This document shows, piece after piece, positions 35,853 to 48,344 of a DNA stretch of 64,000 nt. This DNA is from Rostratula benghalensis (Eukaryota; Chordata; Aves; Charadriiformes; Rostratulidae). The first letter of the stretch is position 1. Every line of letters begins with the position of its first letter. The DNA lies in NCBI GenBank assembly GCA_013399305.1, contig VXAI01000136.1:1036257-1100256 (forward strand), read 5' to 3'. The notes below the pieces were generated by a model, which saw only the letters and a list, made by a program, of their open reading frames with translations, searched no databases and was not told where the DNA came from. Position numbers and translations under genes: made by a program.

Positions 35853-38800
35853 CATGACTGCAGAAGGTATCTGAAGAGCCCTTGTAGTCAGAGAAGCCTG
35901 ATGGCAGATGGGCACTTTGAAAATAAGACGTATGAAGAGGTTCCACAGTCATCATAACCCTGGTAACTCCATCTGTGGATCTGCAGGTGCAGTAAATTAG
36001 CATTAATTATACCTCAGACTCTCTAGAAGTCAGGCTGATGTACCTCACTCCTGTCCATGAGGTGATTCTCGTGCAAAGCGGGGTAGAATGTCACCGTGAC
36101 TGTGGGGCTTTGCTTCCTTTGGATCAGAGGGTGGGATGTAAACCAGCAAGAAGCAGCAAGCCTGAAGGAGCTCAGAGTGTAGTGATGGTGAATGCTGTGT
36201 AGAGCAGGCACAGCTTTTGGGTGCTGTGAAAGGCAGAGGTTTTTTCATCTAGCAATATCTGTACAAATTTTCCAGGACTCCAATGATCCTCCAGCCCACT
36301 GCAAATATGGTGTTGGCTCCAGATGTCTGGTGAGCACCAAATCACTGAGCAAATAAAAAGCCACAAAACACAAAGAGGAATGAATGGAATATCAAGCACT
36401 CCGAGAGAAGGGATACCAAGAGACGTGCCTCTCCTCAGAAAATCAACTCTTCTCCAGTGCCCACACTTGGCAGTCTTTATTCAGTCTTTCTTGTCTTTAT
36501 ATAGAAAGAGAGAATGAGTGGATGTATAATTAAGATATAGGGATGAATTTGCACTGAAATGAACCATCATAACAGTAAAAATTCCTGACTTTTTATGTGC
36601 CTAAAATATCATCTTTGAATGATACTTGTGCTCATCTTATTTTTGTTTTCAATTTAATTAATTCTGAAAATTTATTTAAGCTCCAGAGATGCCTCGAAAG
36701 AAGTCACAGACAATTATATGCTCCTGCTTAATATTCAGAAGAAAGAGAAAAGAAGCTGTTAAAACTATCCATGGTCTGTGCCAGAGCTCCAAATGTCTTC
36801 TCTGAAAACTAATTACATCTTGGCATATGGAGTCCTGGCAAAAGTGTTGCAATAAAAATAGAGGACAAGAAAAGAACTAATTCTCAATTTAAAAAAATAA
36901 TTCATAGAGCAAAATCCCACGGTCTCCTGCTGCTTGCAAGCTGTTAATATAGAGCAGAGAGGAACGTTTCCTAATTTAGTATGGACTTTCTTCTAAGAAC
37001 TGCCAATTCTTCAGATGCCGGGGGAGAACCAGAGTAGCAGAGCTGTCCAGAATATCAGATTTGTAGCTGTTTTTGTCAGTCTCTGCTGCCTATCAGCAAT
37101 TAAACCAGATATCTCTTATTTGGAGATTTGTTCCTTAACAAGGAAATCCAGGTTCCAATGAAGAAAATGAGAGCTTGTCATCAGCTTCAGTGAAACCAGG
37201 ATTGAAAGAATTGGTCTTGATTTTAGACCCCATTGATGGGAAAGGAGGATATGTGAAGTATATGCTTAAAATTAAGCTATTAACTAAGTCCCACTGACTT
37301 CAAATTGGGACATCATGTTGGAAGGGTAACTGTCAGAACCTTCAAGGAGATTAATCTCACCCACATTTACATTTCTAGCATGTAGATGTCTGTCTCTCTT
37401 CTAGTCACTCTTGATATTTTTATAGCCACTGAGAGAAATATGTGAGTTATCTACTTTTGGTGTTTATAACAAAGTGCCTATTTCACCAGATCAGCTAGGA
37501 AAGGACTGTGGGCTGCATCTGTGCTGTTAATTTACTGGTGCTAATTCCTCACACAGGTCATGGAAACTGTTCCTGGGGCATTTTCTGCCTTGTGTCAGAC
37601 AGCGGGGACATAGACAAAGACAACTTCATCCAGTTTCCAGGTTAGCTTTTTGGATGTCTGCATTCACCTACATGAATGCCATGTGCACACCTGAGAGCTT
37701 AGGGAGAGCTTAATTTTCTTTTTATTTCTTCTTCCTCACATAAAAAATATTCTACTGCCCAAAATTAAGTGCTAACGTGGCAAGGGCAAACAGCAGCCAA
37801 GCAAGTAGCACCACGTGTTGTGAATCGAGATTAAAAAGGAAGTACCATCAGCAGCAACAGAGCTGAATTTCCTTGCAGTCCTCATGCAGTTGTTGTCCTC
37901 TCTGAGCCTGACCTGGCAGGCAGGAACCTAGAAAGTCTAGAGAACAAGTTCAAGATGTTGCAGGTACTGTGCAGCCCTTGGTCTGCATTACTCAGGGCGA
38001 GCAGGAACCCGATGGTGTGCTGGGTGCGGTGTCTGCATGAGAACTTCCAACGTTTATCTTACTGTGTCTGGCTTTTTCTCTGTGGCAATACAATCAGTGT
38101 TTTGACATTCATGTAGAAGGAAGGGGAGTTAAAGCTAAAGAGGTACTGAGCTGTCACAGGGTGACAGCACGGTCCTGAACATTTCTCGTATTTCATACAC
38201 TTTTGGGCCTTTGAATGCTGAAGAATTTTTCTGCCAAGATTTATTTAGAAGAAAGCGAGTCTTGAAGCACTTGTGACTTTGTGTTTGTGAAATTCAATTT
38301 GCCACAGAATAGAGATAGATTAGTGTACCCCAGGCCATGGAGAAAGTCAATGTCAATCCTAGATTAGTTCAGAAGAGTGTAATCTTTCCAGAGTCTGAGT
38401 AGATGCGCTATATAAAGTATAAGGGGAATATTTTGACCATCCAAACACCAATTTTATGGGGGATATTTCCAGAATCAGCTGAGACACTTTTGGCCCAGTG
38501 TCAATGAAATAAGAAAAAAATGACAGGACTTCCAATCACTGGGACTATTTAGTAATTTTAATTAGATTGCATATTAATACTTTTTACTTCTGTCACTTTT
38601 CACCAGGAGCCAGTTGGGAAAGATAAAGCTGGATCTTTAAACTATTTCCATGATATATAATTGAAGTCTATGATGCAAGTACACTACTTTTCATTTTGAA
38701 GCAATGCAGAGCATACATTTTAGTACAGTCTTATTGACTCCTCTCTTGGTGATTAGACAAAGCTCTGTTTTAATATTTGCTACCTTTGCTAATTTAGGTT

Positions 38801-40027
38801 TTGATCTATCACAGAGAATTATTGCATCAGGTTCTGGATTCATTTAGACCAAAACGAAGAGGTAGAGTCATACCTGTTATCCTTGAAATTAAGGAGGTGT
38901 GTACTTTATTTAAATTAACATCTTCTGCATTAATGAGGGTGGCATGATAGGAACACTGCCCTGGGGAAAACACCAAGAAACTATCCCTTTTTTTTTTGCT
39001 TACACACACAAAATTATTCAAATTTACTACAATTTTATCAAGATCATATTATTTCTACAGCTTCACCTTGTATTTCATTACCAAGGACAATTGTAGCAAA
39101 CAATCAAAACATTCTCATTTATGCTAATGTTTCCTCTCATTTTGTTTTTCATTCAGCAAACAGGGTTGTACTAATCTTCCTCAGCAACAGGAACACTTCA
39201 GCCTATTAATAGAACTAGATGTTCAGTGTTCAGTTATCAAATTATGTTAAGCATAATTCTTATTCCAGAATTGAACAGTAATAAAAAGGAATAGAGGGTA
39301 AAACCTCATAAAATAATTAGATTTGCACTAACACAATGATTGAAAATGCTAAGATTTGTGAACATCTCATAAATACCTAGTGGTTTCTCCCGTGTTTGCA
39401 AATAGTAGATGACAGGGCACCAATCGAAGCCAGAGAATGAAAAGTGTGTGTTAGATTCACAAGTCAATGAGTTGGGTTTTCATGAGGGCTGCAGATGGTC
39501 TTTCAGGGAAAGGCAGGGTGATGCTTCTGTAAGAGCTAACAGCACAGACTGAGAGTGGTTTGAGCCCTGGAGCTGCAGACCCAGCCCCCACAGGGGGACC
39601 CCACAGACTTTGCTGAAACACTCACCGACAGTCTGTAAGCAGCTCCTTAAAGAGCTGAGAGACAACCACGGGCCCTCTGGTCCAGTGGGAAAACATGCTC
39701 TGAGACCCAGTGACTGTAAACAGAAATGACACTGCCAGGACTGGAAAAATGAAGCTAATGTTTAACTAAGAGGGCAATTAAACATCACAACTTCCTGATA
39801 AATCAGATAAAGTCTCCTTGATTTCAGACCTTAAAAACACAGCCAAATGCCTCCCACTATAAAGAAATTGTAGCTCAACGCTAAGAAAGTTATGGTACAT
39901 GCTGTATCTTGTGATATGATATTAAAAAAAAGAATTATTGTCCTTTTCCCTATCTACACACTAAGGTACTTGCTTCATTTTTTGAGGTAGATGATTTAAG
40001 CCTCACTGAATTTTATCCTTTGGCTCA
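35853..40027. other. Intergenic between two LTRs, no gene seen
   Basis: These 4.2 kb lie between two same-strand LTRs, but no gag, pol or env-like sequence is visible and all open frames are short. It appears to be ordinary AT-rich intergenic DNA. Confidence 0.65.
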
Positions 40028-40743
40028 TGTCCTGGTTTCAGAGAGGACAGAGTTAATTTTCTTTCTAGTAACTTTCGATATGGTATGAGAGGAATGTTGA
40101 GGAATGTTGGTAAGGCATATTTTAGTTGTTGCTAGGTGATGTTTGCATTAGTCAAGGACTCTTTTACCTTCCCACAGAAGCTGAGAGGGAGCATAGACAG
40201 GACATTCTATACCATAGAGGTCACGCTCAGTAGATAAATGGGGGTTGGCTCGGGGGGCAGGATCTGTGATCACTGCTTGGGATGGGCAACCAATCATCAG
40301 ATGATGACAGCAACTTGTATACTTTTTATTTTGTATATTATTATTATTATTATCCTCTTGTGTTGCTGTTCTATTCAACTCTCTTTATCCCAACCCACAA
40401 GCTTTTTTCCTTTCCTTTTTCTTTCCTTTTTCCTTTTCTTTCCTTTTTCCTTTCCTTTCCCTTTCCCCTTCCCTTCCCTTCCCTTCCCTTCCCTTCCCTT
40501 CCCTTCCCTTCCCTTCCCTTCCCTTCCCAAGTCAAACAAAGGATTGACTAGTGAAAGAGCACCACTGGCAGCTATAAATTAGATTTCTGGAGAGTAAAAT
40601 TCTTTCTCTTTTATGACCACAGATGAGATGTTTCTCATTGCTCAGAGGGGCTGTGCAGCATTCCTACCCTACTCATGGCAGGGGGACAGGGAGTAAGTGA
40701 GCAGCTGCATGGTCCTAGGTAGTGCTTGGGGTTAAACCTTGGC
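40028..40743 (+). mobile_element. Solo LTR interrupted by a CCCTT array
   Basis: Related to the LTR at 35335-35852: TGTCCTGGTTTCAGAGAGG, AGTTAATTTTCTTTCTAGTA, GTCAAGGACTCTTTTACCTT, CTCTTTATCCCAACCCACAA and GGGGTTAAACC near the end. It is longer (about 716 versus 518 bases) because the pyrimidine-rich part has grown into a CCCTT array and because about 150 unrelated bases (40529-40678) follow the array. The right end is decayed (TTAAACCTTGG). No viral coding sequence adjoins it. Confidence 0.8.
40405..40528. repeat. Polypyrimidine tract with (CCCTT)n array
   Basis: Irregular CTTTTTCC-type units (40405-40465) pass into about 12 perfect CCCTT units (40466-40528). The + strand is pure pyrimidine. 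The unit is the reverse complement of the GGGAA array at 31682-31806. It sits inside the LTR where the related LTR has a short mixed CT tract. Confidence 0.95.
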
Positions 40744-42004
40744 TCTCTGCTATTCTGCTTCTTTATCAATGATTCTTCTAGAAGACCACCACAACCTTCA
40801 CTGCCAGGGGGTGCAGAGAAGCCCCACAGCTCTTCAGCAGCACATGGCAGATGTCCCTTCCACAGGCAGAGCAGGAGAAGAACTCACTTCCACTTGAACA
40901 AGAACTGAGTCGGTGGATGCAGGCCAGCTCGGCCACATTATGATTCTCTGAGAGCCACCAAGCCTTCCTACCACGGTTGTCTTGGATTATTTAATCTAAA
41001 GACCAAGAGAGAGATTTGGAGTGGAAAAGAAACAGGATCAGTACCGAGTGATGTGGTTGCAGGGCTCTGTGTCACTTGGGAGTTAAAACCTCTGCTGCCA
41101 GTGAAGCTCAAAGGCCTCATCGAGAGCAAAATTAGGGTTGTTGTACACAGTGTTCGGAAATAGCACAGTATGTAAATGCAATTAAATCAGCATCATTGAT
41201 GACTCTGAGAGATTATGCCAGAAGCATAAATCCTGGCAAATGCAGCTGGCTCTGAGGCCCTGCTTCTCCTTCCCTTGGGGAGCAGCTACTCCCTAGGCAA
41301 GGAGACATAAACAGCCTTTTGCCCTTGGTTGCTGGTGTGGCTTTTAGGCTGCATCCCATTGTGGTCCCTCTGTCGAGTCCTGCCTGTGCCCACCCACCCA
41401 CCATCAGGTCAGCCCAGCATCTGGTTCCCAGCACCACTCTGGGATCCCTCAGAGCCATGGGAATTAGAGCACTGGGGGCACACAGAGACGTTTTCAGTTC
41501 CTCAAGGTCTGACCAGCTATACCCAACTTTTTCTCAGATGTTTGCCTAACATGCCTTTAAAAGCAGTATCTGTTGCCATATTTTTTCCTTGCTATAGGTT
41601 ACTGTATTTGTTTCTGCCCACAGTTGACAGATAACACTGCTTATACCTCCCACAGCAACCTTGTCTGTACGTCACGACTCTCAAAGGGCTCAGCCACACT
41701 TTTCTACTGCTTTCCAGTTGATGCTTTCTCCAAAATGCTGCCCTCCTTTGGACATTTCAATCTAGCTTACAATAAGCTGGTGTTGGTGTGAAACCTGATT
41801 TGAATTTGAGGTATTATTTTTCCTAAGGAGTTGTTTGTGGAAGGTACTCCCCACCTCAGCAGCTGAATTCAGCTCTGTGCACCCACCTGCATTTTCATTC
41901 TGCCTAGCCCTAAGCCTTCTCTGAAATCCTACCAGGAAGGTGAGTAAAGGGCTCATTATGGTAAAGAAGATGAAACCAAAGAGTAGGGTGGCTCATTATC
42001 ATTA
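40744..42004. other. Intergenic, no gene seen
   Basis: The sequence is moderately G/C-rich in places (41250-41480), but no coding family or transposon is recognised. Confidence 0.6.
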
Positions 42005-42547
42005 TGCCATGGTTTAACCCCAACCAGCCAGTGGGACCACACACTCTACTCGCTTACTGCCCCCAGGGTGGAATGGGGAAGGGAATCAGAAGAGTAAAAG
42101 TGAGAAGAAATTGTGGGCTGAGATAAAGAATTAAAGGAAAAGCCACACACACATGCAAGGCAAACCAATGAAATAATTCCCTGTTTTCCATCATCAGGCA
42201 TGTGTGCAGATGTCACCAGGAAACCAGGGCTCCATAACACGTACTGGGAAGACAAATACCATAACACTGATCAACCCCCTCTTCTTCTTCCCCTGGTTTT
42301 ATGTACTGAGCATCTCATCATATGACATGGAATGTCCCTTTGGTCACTTGGGGTTGGCTGTCCCAGCTGTGTCCCCTCCCCAGCTCCTTTTGCAATTCCA
42401 GCCCTTGCTGGCAAGGGCCCTGAGAACTCGGCGACAACCAAAACCACCGGTGAGCTATCAGCATCATTTCTCATCCCAAATCCAAAACATAGCACTACAC
42501 CAGCTGCAAGTAAGAAAGATAACTCCATCCCAGCTGAAACCATGACA
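42005..42547 (-). mobile_element. Solo LTR, minus orientation
   Basis: On the minus strand it starts TGTCATGGTTTCAGCTGGGA and ends GGGGTTAAACCATGGCA. The minus strand also carries TCTTTATCTCAGCCCACAAT followed by a CT-rich stretch, matching the layout of the other two LTRs, with a middle part that differs and so probably belongs to a related subfamily. No target-site duplication or internal viral sequence is evident. Confidence 0.78.
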
Positions 42548-44786
42548 CTAATATTCAATCACTGTGTGGGAAACAGGGACTTCCAAAACCACAGGATTAA
42601 AGAGGATTCTACAGACATCCCAACCACTTGACAGCCAGTGCATAGAGAAGGGCAGCCTGTGAAGGCAGTGATATTTTAACAGACAGCCCTACCAAAGATA
42701 AAGATCCAGACTGCAAAGAACTGTCCTACTTTGGAAATGTCTTTTTAGTACACAGAAAGAATATAAGGAAAAGGAATTCAATTCGGATGCTCTACTTCTG
42801 TTGCACTCAGTTTAGAGAATGCACTGATAGCAATTGCAAGTCCTGATAAGATAACAGAAAACTGGGGAACACAGAGGCATTTAGGACCTCTGCCCCAGTA
42901 ATGACAGCTGATGGGTGTATAATAGGCACAAAGGACAGACCCTTTGCTGGTTAAACCCCTCTTAGAAGTTAACAGTAAGAGCAGGAAATAACGAAATAGG
43001 ACTCAGTGATAATGTAAGTCCATATATGTGGGAAGAGAGAAATCAGCTGAAACACTGAATAGGACTAAGACAGTGAGAAAGCACTGATGTTGAAGGAGGT
43101 ACAAGGGAAGCACAAGAAATGAACTAGATATGAGCCTGCCAAGCAGAAGGAATAAAAGTGACAGTGTTTTAAAGAAGCCAATGGCCTGGAGACTCAGGTT
43201 TCTCCTATTCCAGGTTACATGGGAAGTAGCTGTGAAGCAGCAGCTCCTGACTTCCAGTATTCACCAAGTTTGCTCTCTGTAGAGAGCTCCTCCTTCCATT
43301 TACCCATTTCAGGGCTAATTTGCATTATCAAATATCAGTTTGCAACCCTCTGTTCAAAGCTAATGGTGTATGGATTTCATTTTAGTTTCAGGTTTCTTTA
43401 GGCATTTTTAGTCTAATCTGTTCAAGGATAAGGACAAAGGGCTTATTTGAGTGTTCTGCTAGCATGCAAGCCAAATTCTTATGAAGCCTGTATAGATCAA
43501 GTTCAGAACCTTTAGCTGAAGTTTGAAGGACTTTTGTGTTCACAAACCATTTTAAGGAAGTTTCTCAAAAAGTCTCTTGTCTTTGGTGCCAGCCCTAGTG
43601 GAGTTCTCATGGGTGTACTGACAGGAATATGTGTGATTGTGAACTGAACTTCATCTGCTTTGACTCCTGCAGTGTTCAACAGACTGAGGATGGGTAACAC
43701 TGCTTTGTCTTGCTCATTGGTTATGCTCTTGTACTGCTTTAATCCTCAGATGGAATTACATCCAGTTAAACTTCAGAAATTTTAGGCAAGTAGGAAACAA
43801 GTAATAATATAATGCTAGGAAAACTTTGGCAGAGAGAAGTGCGTTTTGGAGGAGAAAGCAATCACAGTGGGAATAGACTGAAGTTGGTGACTTAAAGGCA
43901 AAAAAAGTGAAATAATAAGACAACTACTACATTGCTCTAGTCAGTCCTTACCCCTGCAGAAAAGCCTGATCTCCCAGGCAGCTGTTGTAACAATGGACAC
44001 TTAGAAGTATTTGGAAAATTGATTTGCTTTTAATTTCCGTAACATCAGACACCCAAACTGCTTTTAGAAAGCTGGACTTAAGAAAACATGTCAGATTTTG
44101 GTGCTCTGTTAGTTTATGTGGGAGACAATTCTTTACAAAAAGGCTTTAGTTTGAGAAGTGCTCTTCCAGATGGATGTAAAGGGATACAGTCCAGAAGCAT
44201 CACCTTATCACAGCCTGTTTTGAAGGGATGAGAACAATGTGACAAATCTATTTTTGTCCAAGGTGGAGTGGTGAAACCAAAATAATAAAACCTAGTGAAG
44301 CGACAAATCAAAACCTAAGCCTGGCAACAAAATTTGTCCAGATTGAGGCGTTCACTCTACCTGTGTGTTTGACAGTTATTCTGCATAATATGAACAATCA
44401 AGTATAAATAAGCTCATATACTTGTACAATCATACACATACACATATATAGATGTGTTCTAAATCATCAGCACGTCTGCCAACATAGCTTGCCAAATACA
44501 AACCCCGGTGCAGCATTACTTATTTCTTCTGCAGGCAGCCCAAAACACCTCCTTCTGAATGGTGTCTGTACCTGCCCCTCGTTACTACCCTTGTTGAAGG
44601 CAGCTGCACTGTTGTTCTCCACTGGGGTATTTAGGATACAACCTGCCATCATTCACTGCGCCTCGCAGGCGCAGGGCAACAGCGTGGTCCCCGTGCTACA
44701 GACATGGAGGGAGTAGATGTACCATCATCACAGACACGTGTTCCCTCTTTGGGACCTGGAACTGACTACTAACTGCAAAGCCTAAT
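42548..44786. other. Intergenic, no gene seen
   Basis: AT-rich sequence with no gene or mobile element I can name. Confidence 0.6.
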
Positions 44787-44822
44787 GTTCCAACCCCACC
44801 CATTCTGTGATTCTGTGATGTT
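44787..44822 (+). mobile_element. CR1 tail remnant
   Basis: TTCCAACCCCACCCATTCTG followed by TGATTCTGTGATG matches only the extreme 3' end of CR1. The body upstream is too decayed to recognise. Confidence 0.5.
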
Positions 44823-47800
44823 CACAGAATCTGGGACAGCAGCTCTGCTGCTGGTCCCGTTGTAGAGGGGAGGCTGAGGCAGGCAGGGAGGCTCCGCAAA
44901 GCAGGGCAAAAAGAGAAAGAGGCAAGGGAATCCAAATCAGTTTGTGAAGAAGGGAGCAGTAGGCTGGTCTACTGCAGTCTGCATTGCAGCAAGTGGAATG
45001 TGTGAGAAATCACAAAGATATTTTCAGAATTTACTCACGGCAGGAACGCTTTATTCTCTCCTTCATTTCTGTTCACGTTTCTGCTTGACATCAGCAGGAG
45101 ATCCTCTTGCTGTCTTTTTCAGCCTGAGGACCACCACCTCAAAGGATTTTGTCAGTCACTTCCCAGTGCCAGTCACTATCCAAATCAGCATCACTCTATT
45201 TAGAAATTGTACTCTTTGTGTCCACTCACTTTTCCCCCCCTCATCGATACACCAGATTAATAACAGATGTTGCCAGACCAGCCTTGAAGGCTCCAGCTCT
45301 TCTCTTTTAAACCAGAAAGAGCAGGGGCAGCAGTGGTGCAGCTTGTCTCTGCCCTTCTATTAACATACCTTGTTCCCTAGTGCAAGGGACCTGCAGGGAG
45401 CAGAAGGAATTGAATTTCTGCCTTCCCTGTATTTCTATTGCTAATGAGAGAGGTTCATGGACACATTCATTCTGTGACACAGACATTTTTGAGAAATGGA
45501 ACTGAGAGTACAGCCCACTTCGTCACGGTAACTCATCAGTGAAGGCAACCACACTTGTGATCAAGCCTCCTGGCTGCTTGCAGCCTTCCTCTGGGGGTTT
45601 ACCAGCAGGCAGAGGAAGCTGTGTGACAACATTAATTAATGCAGAAGTCTGCCCATAGCTCCCTGTCTGGGAAGGGGATGAGGTCTAACGGGGTGGTGCT
45701 GAGGCAGAGTTAGCCAGCTCTCACCCACTGCATTCCATACAGCCAGTGGCCTTTTCTCAAGGTCTTTAGGTCATGAAGTGGCCAAGTTAGATGGTTTCCA
45801 TTCCCACACCACTGTGCTGCATCAGCCAGTGCTGGATGGAGGACAAACAGAGACAAACTAATCCCCCTGACACCAAATTCCTGTCCATAGTAGGTAAATG
45901 CTTGCTTGGATCCTTCTTTTGACCCACAAACTTTACCTTTGCCTGGCTTCATCGCTGTGGTCCTGATGTAAGGCTGCATCTCAGCTGCATATTGGGAAAG
46001 ACAAAGTCTACAAAGGCCTTTAGGTTTATACAGTGGAGGATGCTTGTAAAGGCTCATTTTAACAACATAGGGAAAGCTTTGACTGTGAGTGAAAAAAAGC
46101 CAATTAATTCTATTTTCTACAAAGAATATAAAGAAGAAAAATTCCATGGAAACATTCCTGAAATCTTTTGCCTTCCGTTTCCTAGAAATCAAGAGAAATT
46201 CTGCTAAGAAATGCATGACTCAAAAAATGTATATGGAAAATAGATCACTGCCTAGTATGCATGTTACTGGAGTGGAGGAGTGCTGTCCTTCGCTGGAAAT
46301 CTGAAGGTGATATTGCACCCAACATGGCAAAGCAGGCTTCTGTGAACAGCCTCTTCCAACAGCATCTGAGAGAAGTCCCTTTGGAAAACTGCTGGGAACA
46401 CATACCTGTGATAGCCTAACCAGCCACTGAGTGTCATCTTTGCTCCACAAACCCAGCTGAAGTAGTACTGGTGTGACAGAAAGAAGAGGGGGTTCTTGAC
46501 CCTTAAGGAGAGCTCAGATATAACAATTGCTAGGAGACAGACACAGTCCTAGCTCTAAACTGGAGAGCTTTCATTAACTCACCTGCTTTAATAAGTACTT
46601 AGCCACTCTGATCTGCAGTTTCTCTCTGATGTAAAGTAGGCATTTGAACTTAAAGATCACAGCTTGTTTCTAGAGAAGGGAAAGACTAAACTTCTTGCTG
46701 CTGCTGACTCCACTGACATCAGCCGTGTTAAACCAGGGATGGATTTGACCCAGTGACTCACAGGGCTCTGCTAATGGGAACCAAAACAGTGTTTTTATAT
46801 CTCTCTCTTCATAGTTAGTGCTTTGATCTCATGATGCAGTGATTGTTCTCTTTTCTTCCTCATCAATTAATTGCAGTATATTGTTCTCATGATTTGGCTT
46901 GCAACTCTTTTTGTATTGCAACGGACAGCCTGACTTTTTCACTGGATACTGATCAAGGTTTTCTCTCTGGGGATTAAATGTTACATCAGTTGGACCAAGA
47001 CTCTCCACTCAATGACCATAGCTCTCATAATGGACTCAGCCTTCTCCTCAGCTCCTGCTGGCTAGGGTTTTATGGGGCTCCAGCTCTGTTCCCTGTCAGG
47101 TCAGACGATGCTACCGAGACCTCAGGGATCTACAATATATTTCATGGCTTGCCAGGAGACACACTGTGCCAATTCAAGTTACTCCCAGACTCTCTAGGTA
47201 TAGGGAAGAGATGTTAAAAGTGATTTTTATCTACCCTTAGTCTGCTGGCACACCTTTGCCTGTACATGGCCACGGGACTGTTGGCACCTTAGTTGTCACT
47301 TCCTAATCCCTCTCCTTTGCCACCTCAGGATGATCCTAGGCAGCACCTCCTCTTTGTTGCTGTAACAAGAGGTACAGCTGAGATCCACTGTGGCAATCAC
47401 AACGTACTTATTGGCTTCTTGCTACTATATAGAAGCTGTTAGGAAGTTTGAATCCCTGCTGGGCCCAATCAGGAAATCACCAGACTGAAGTAGACGCAAA
47501 TTGAATTCTAGAAGACACTGTTCTTAAACTGTACCATAAGGATGCAGAAAAATATGGAGATTCAGGCAAGAGGAGAGCCCTGAATGACAGAGAAAATTCT
47601 CCCTCAAGAATATTTGATTGAAGGAGAAACAGAAATACAGCAGTGTCTGAAGGCATATGTGCCATTTCAGTTTGGTCTGTGTATCTTCTGAGCTGACATA
47701 TAAAGAGTTACTGTGTTGAGACAGCAAATGAAATGTTTTCCTCAGGAATTTACCCATGGCTAATTAAAACTGTAAACTCATAACATCCAGCAGGACTGCT

Positions 47801-48344
47801 GTTCTGCAAGAGGATCAATCTTGCTCACACCTGAACAAAGGCACCTGAAGACACCTGAGTTATGGGCTTTCATTTCAGCCAACTGGACAAGAAGCTCCTT
47901 CCCAGGACGTGTACCACTGTCAGGTGTAATGGTCCAACCTCACAGATGGAGATCTGACCTTAAACTTGAAGGCTGACTTTAATTTCTAGGTCAGCTATTG
48001 ATCCATTGCCTCTCTTGTCTTGCCCACCATCCCAGTAAAGCTGATGCAAACCCACATGTTTAAGAATTAAGTAACATTATTAATATGTTACTTAAGATTT
48101 GAGCATGTCAGCTCTGTAGTGCAAGTCCTCAGGCCTTAGCTGGGATGAAGGCAGTGACCTTGAAGTGTGACTTATGGTGTATTTTTTTTAAATTGAAACA
48201 CCAAGGAAAACCCTCCTGTCACCCCTTCTTTTATATATCTTAAAAATGTAAATTATACAGTGACTGACTTTCTGCCAAAGAATATGTCAATGCCTTTTCG
48301 CCTGCAGTCACCAGGCAGGTTGTGCTATGTGTATTTCACAATAG
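44823..48344. other. Intergenic, no gene seen
   Basis: No gene family or transposon recognised. The 168-codon minus-strand frame at 45710-46216 lacks any domain I know and has no splice or start context that would support it. Confidence 0.6.

Noticed and set aside
35335..40743. Two same-strand LTRs as the two ends of one provirus
   Set aside because: The copies differ a lot in length and sequence, no primer-binding site or polypurine tract is visible, and the 4.2 kb between them shows no viral gene sequence. Separate solo LTRs fit better.
45710..46216. 168-codon minus-strand open frame as a gene
   Set aside because: No recognised domain, lies in otherwise blank intergenic DNA, and frames of this size are expected by chance in 64 kb.
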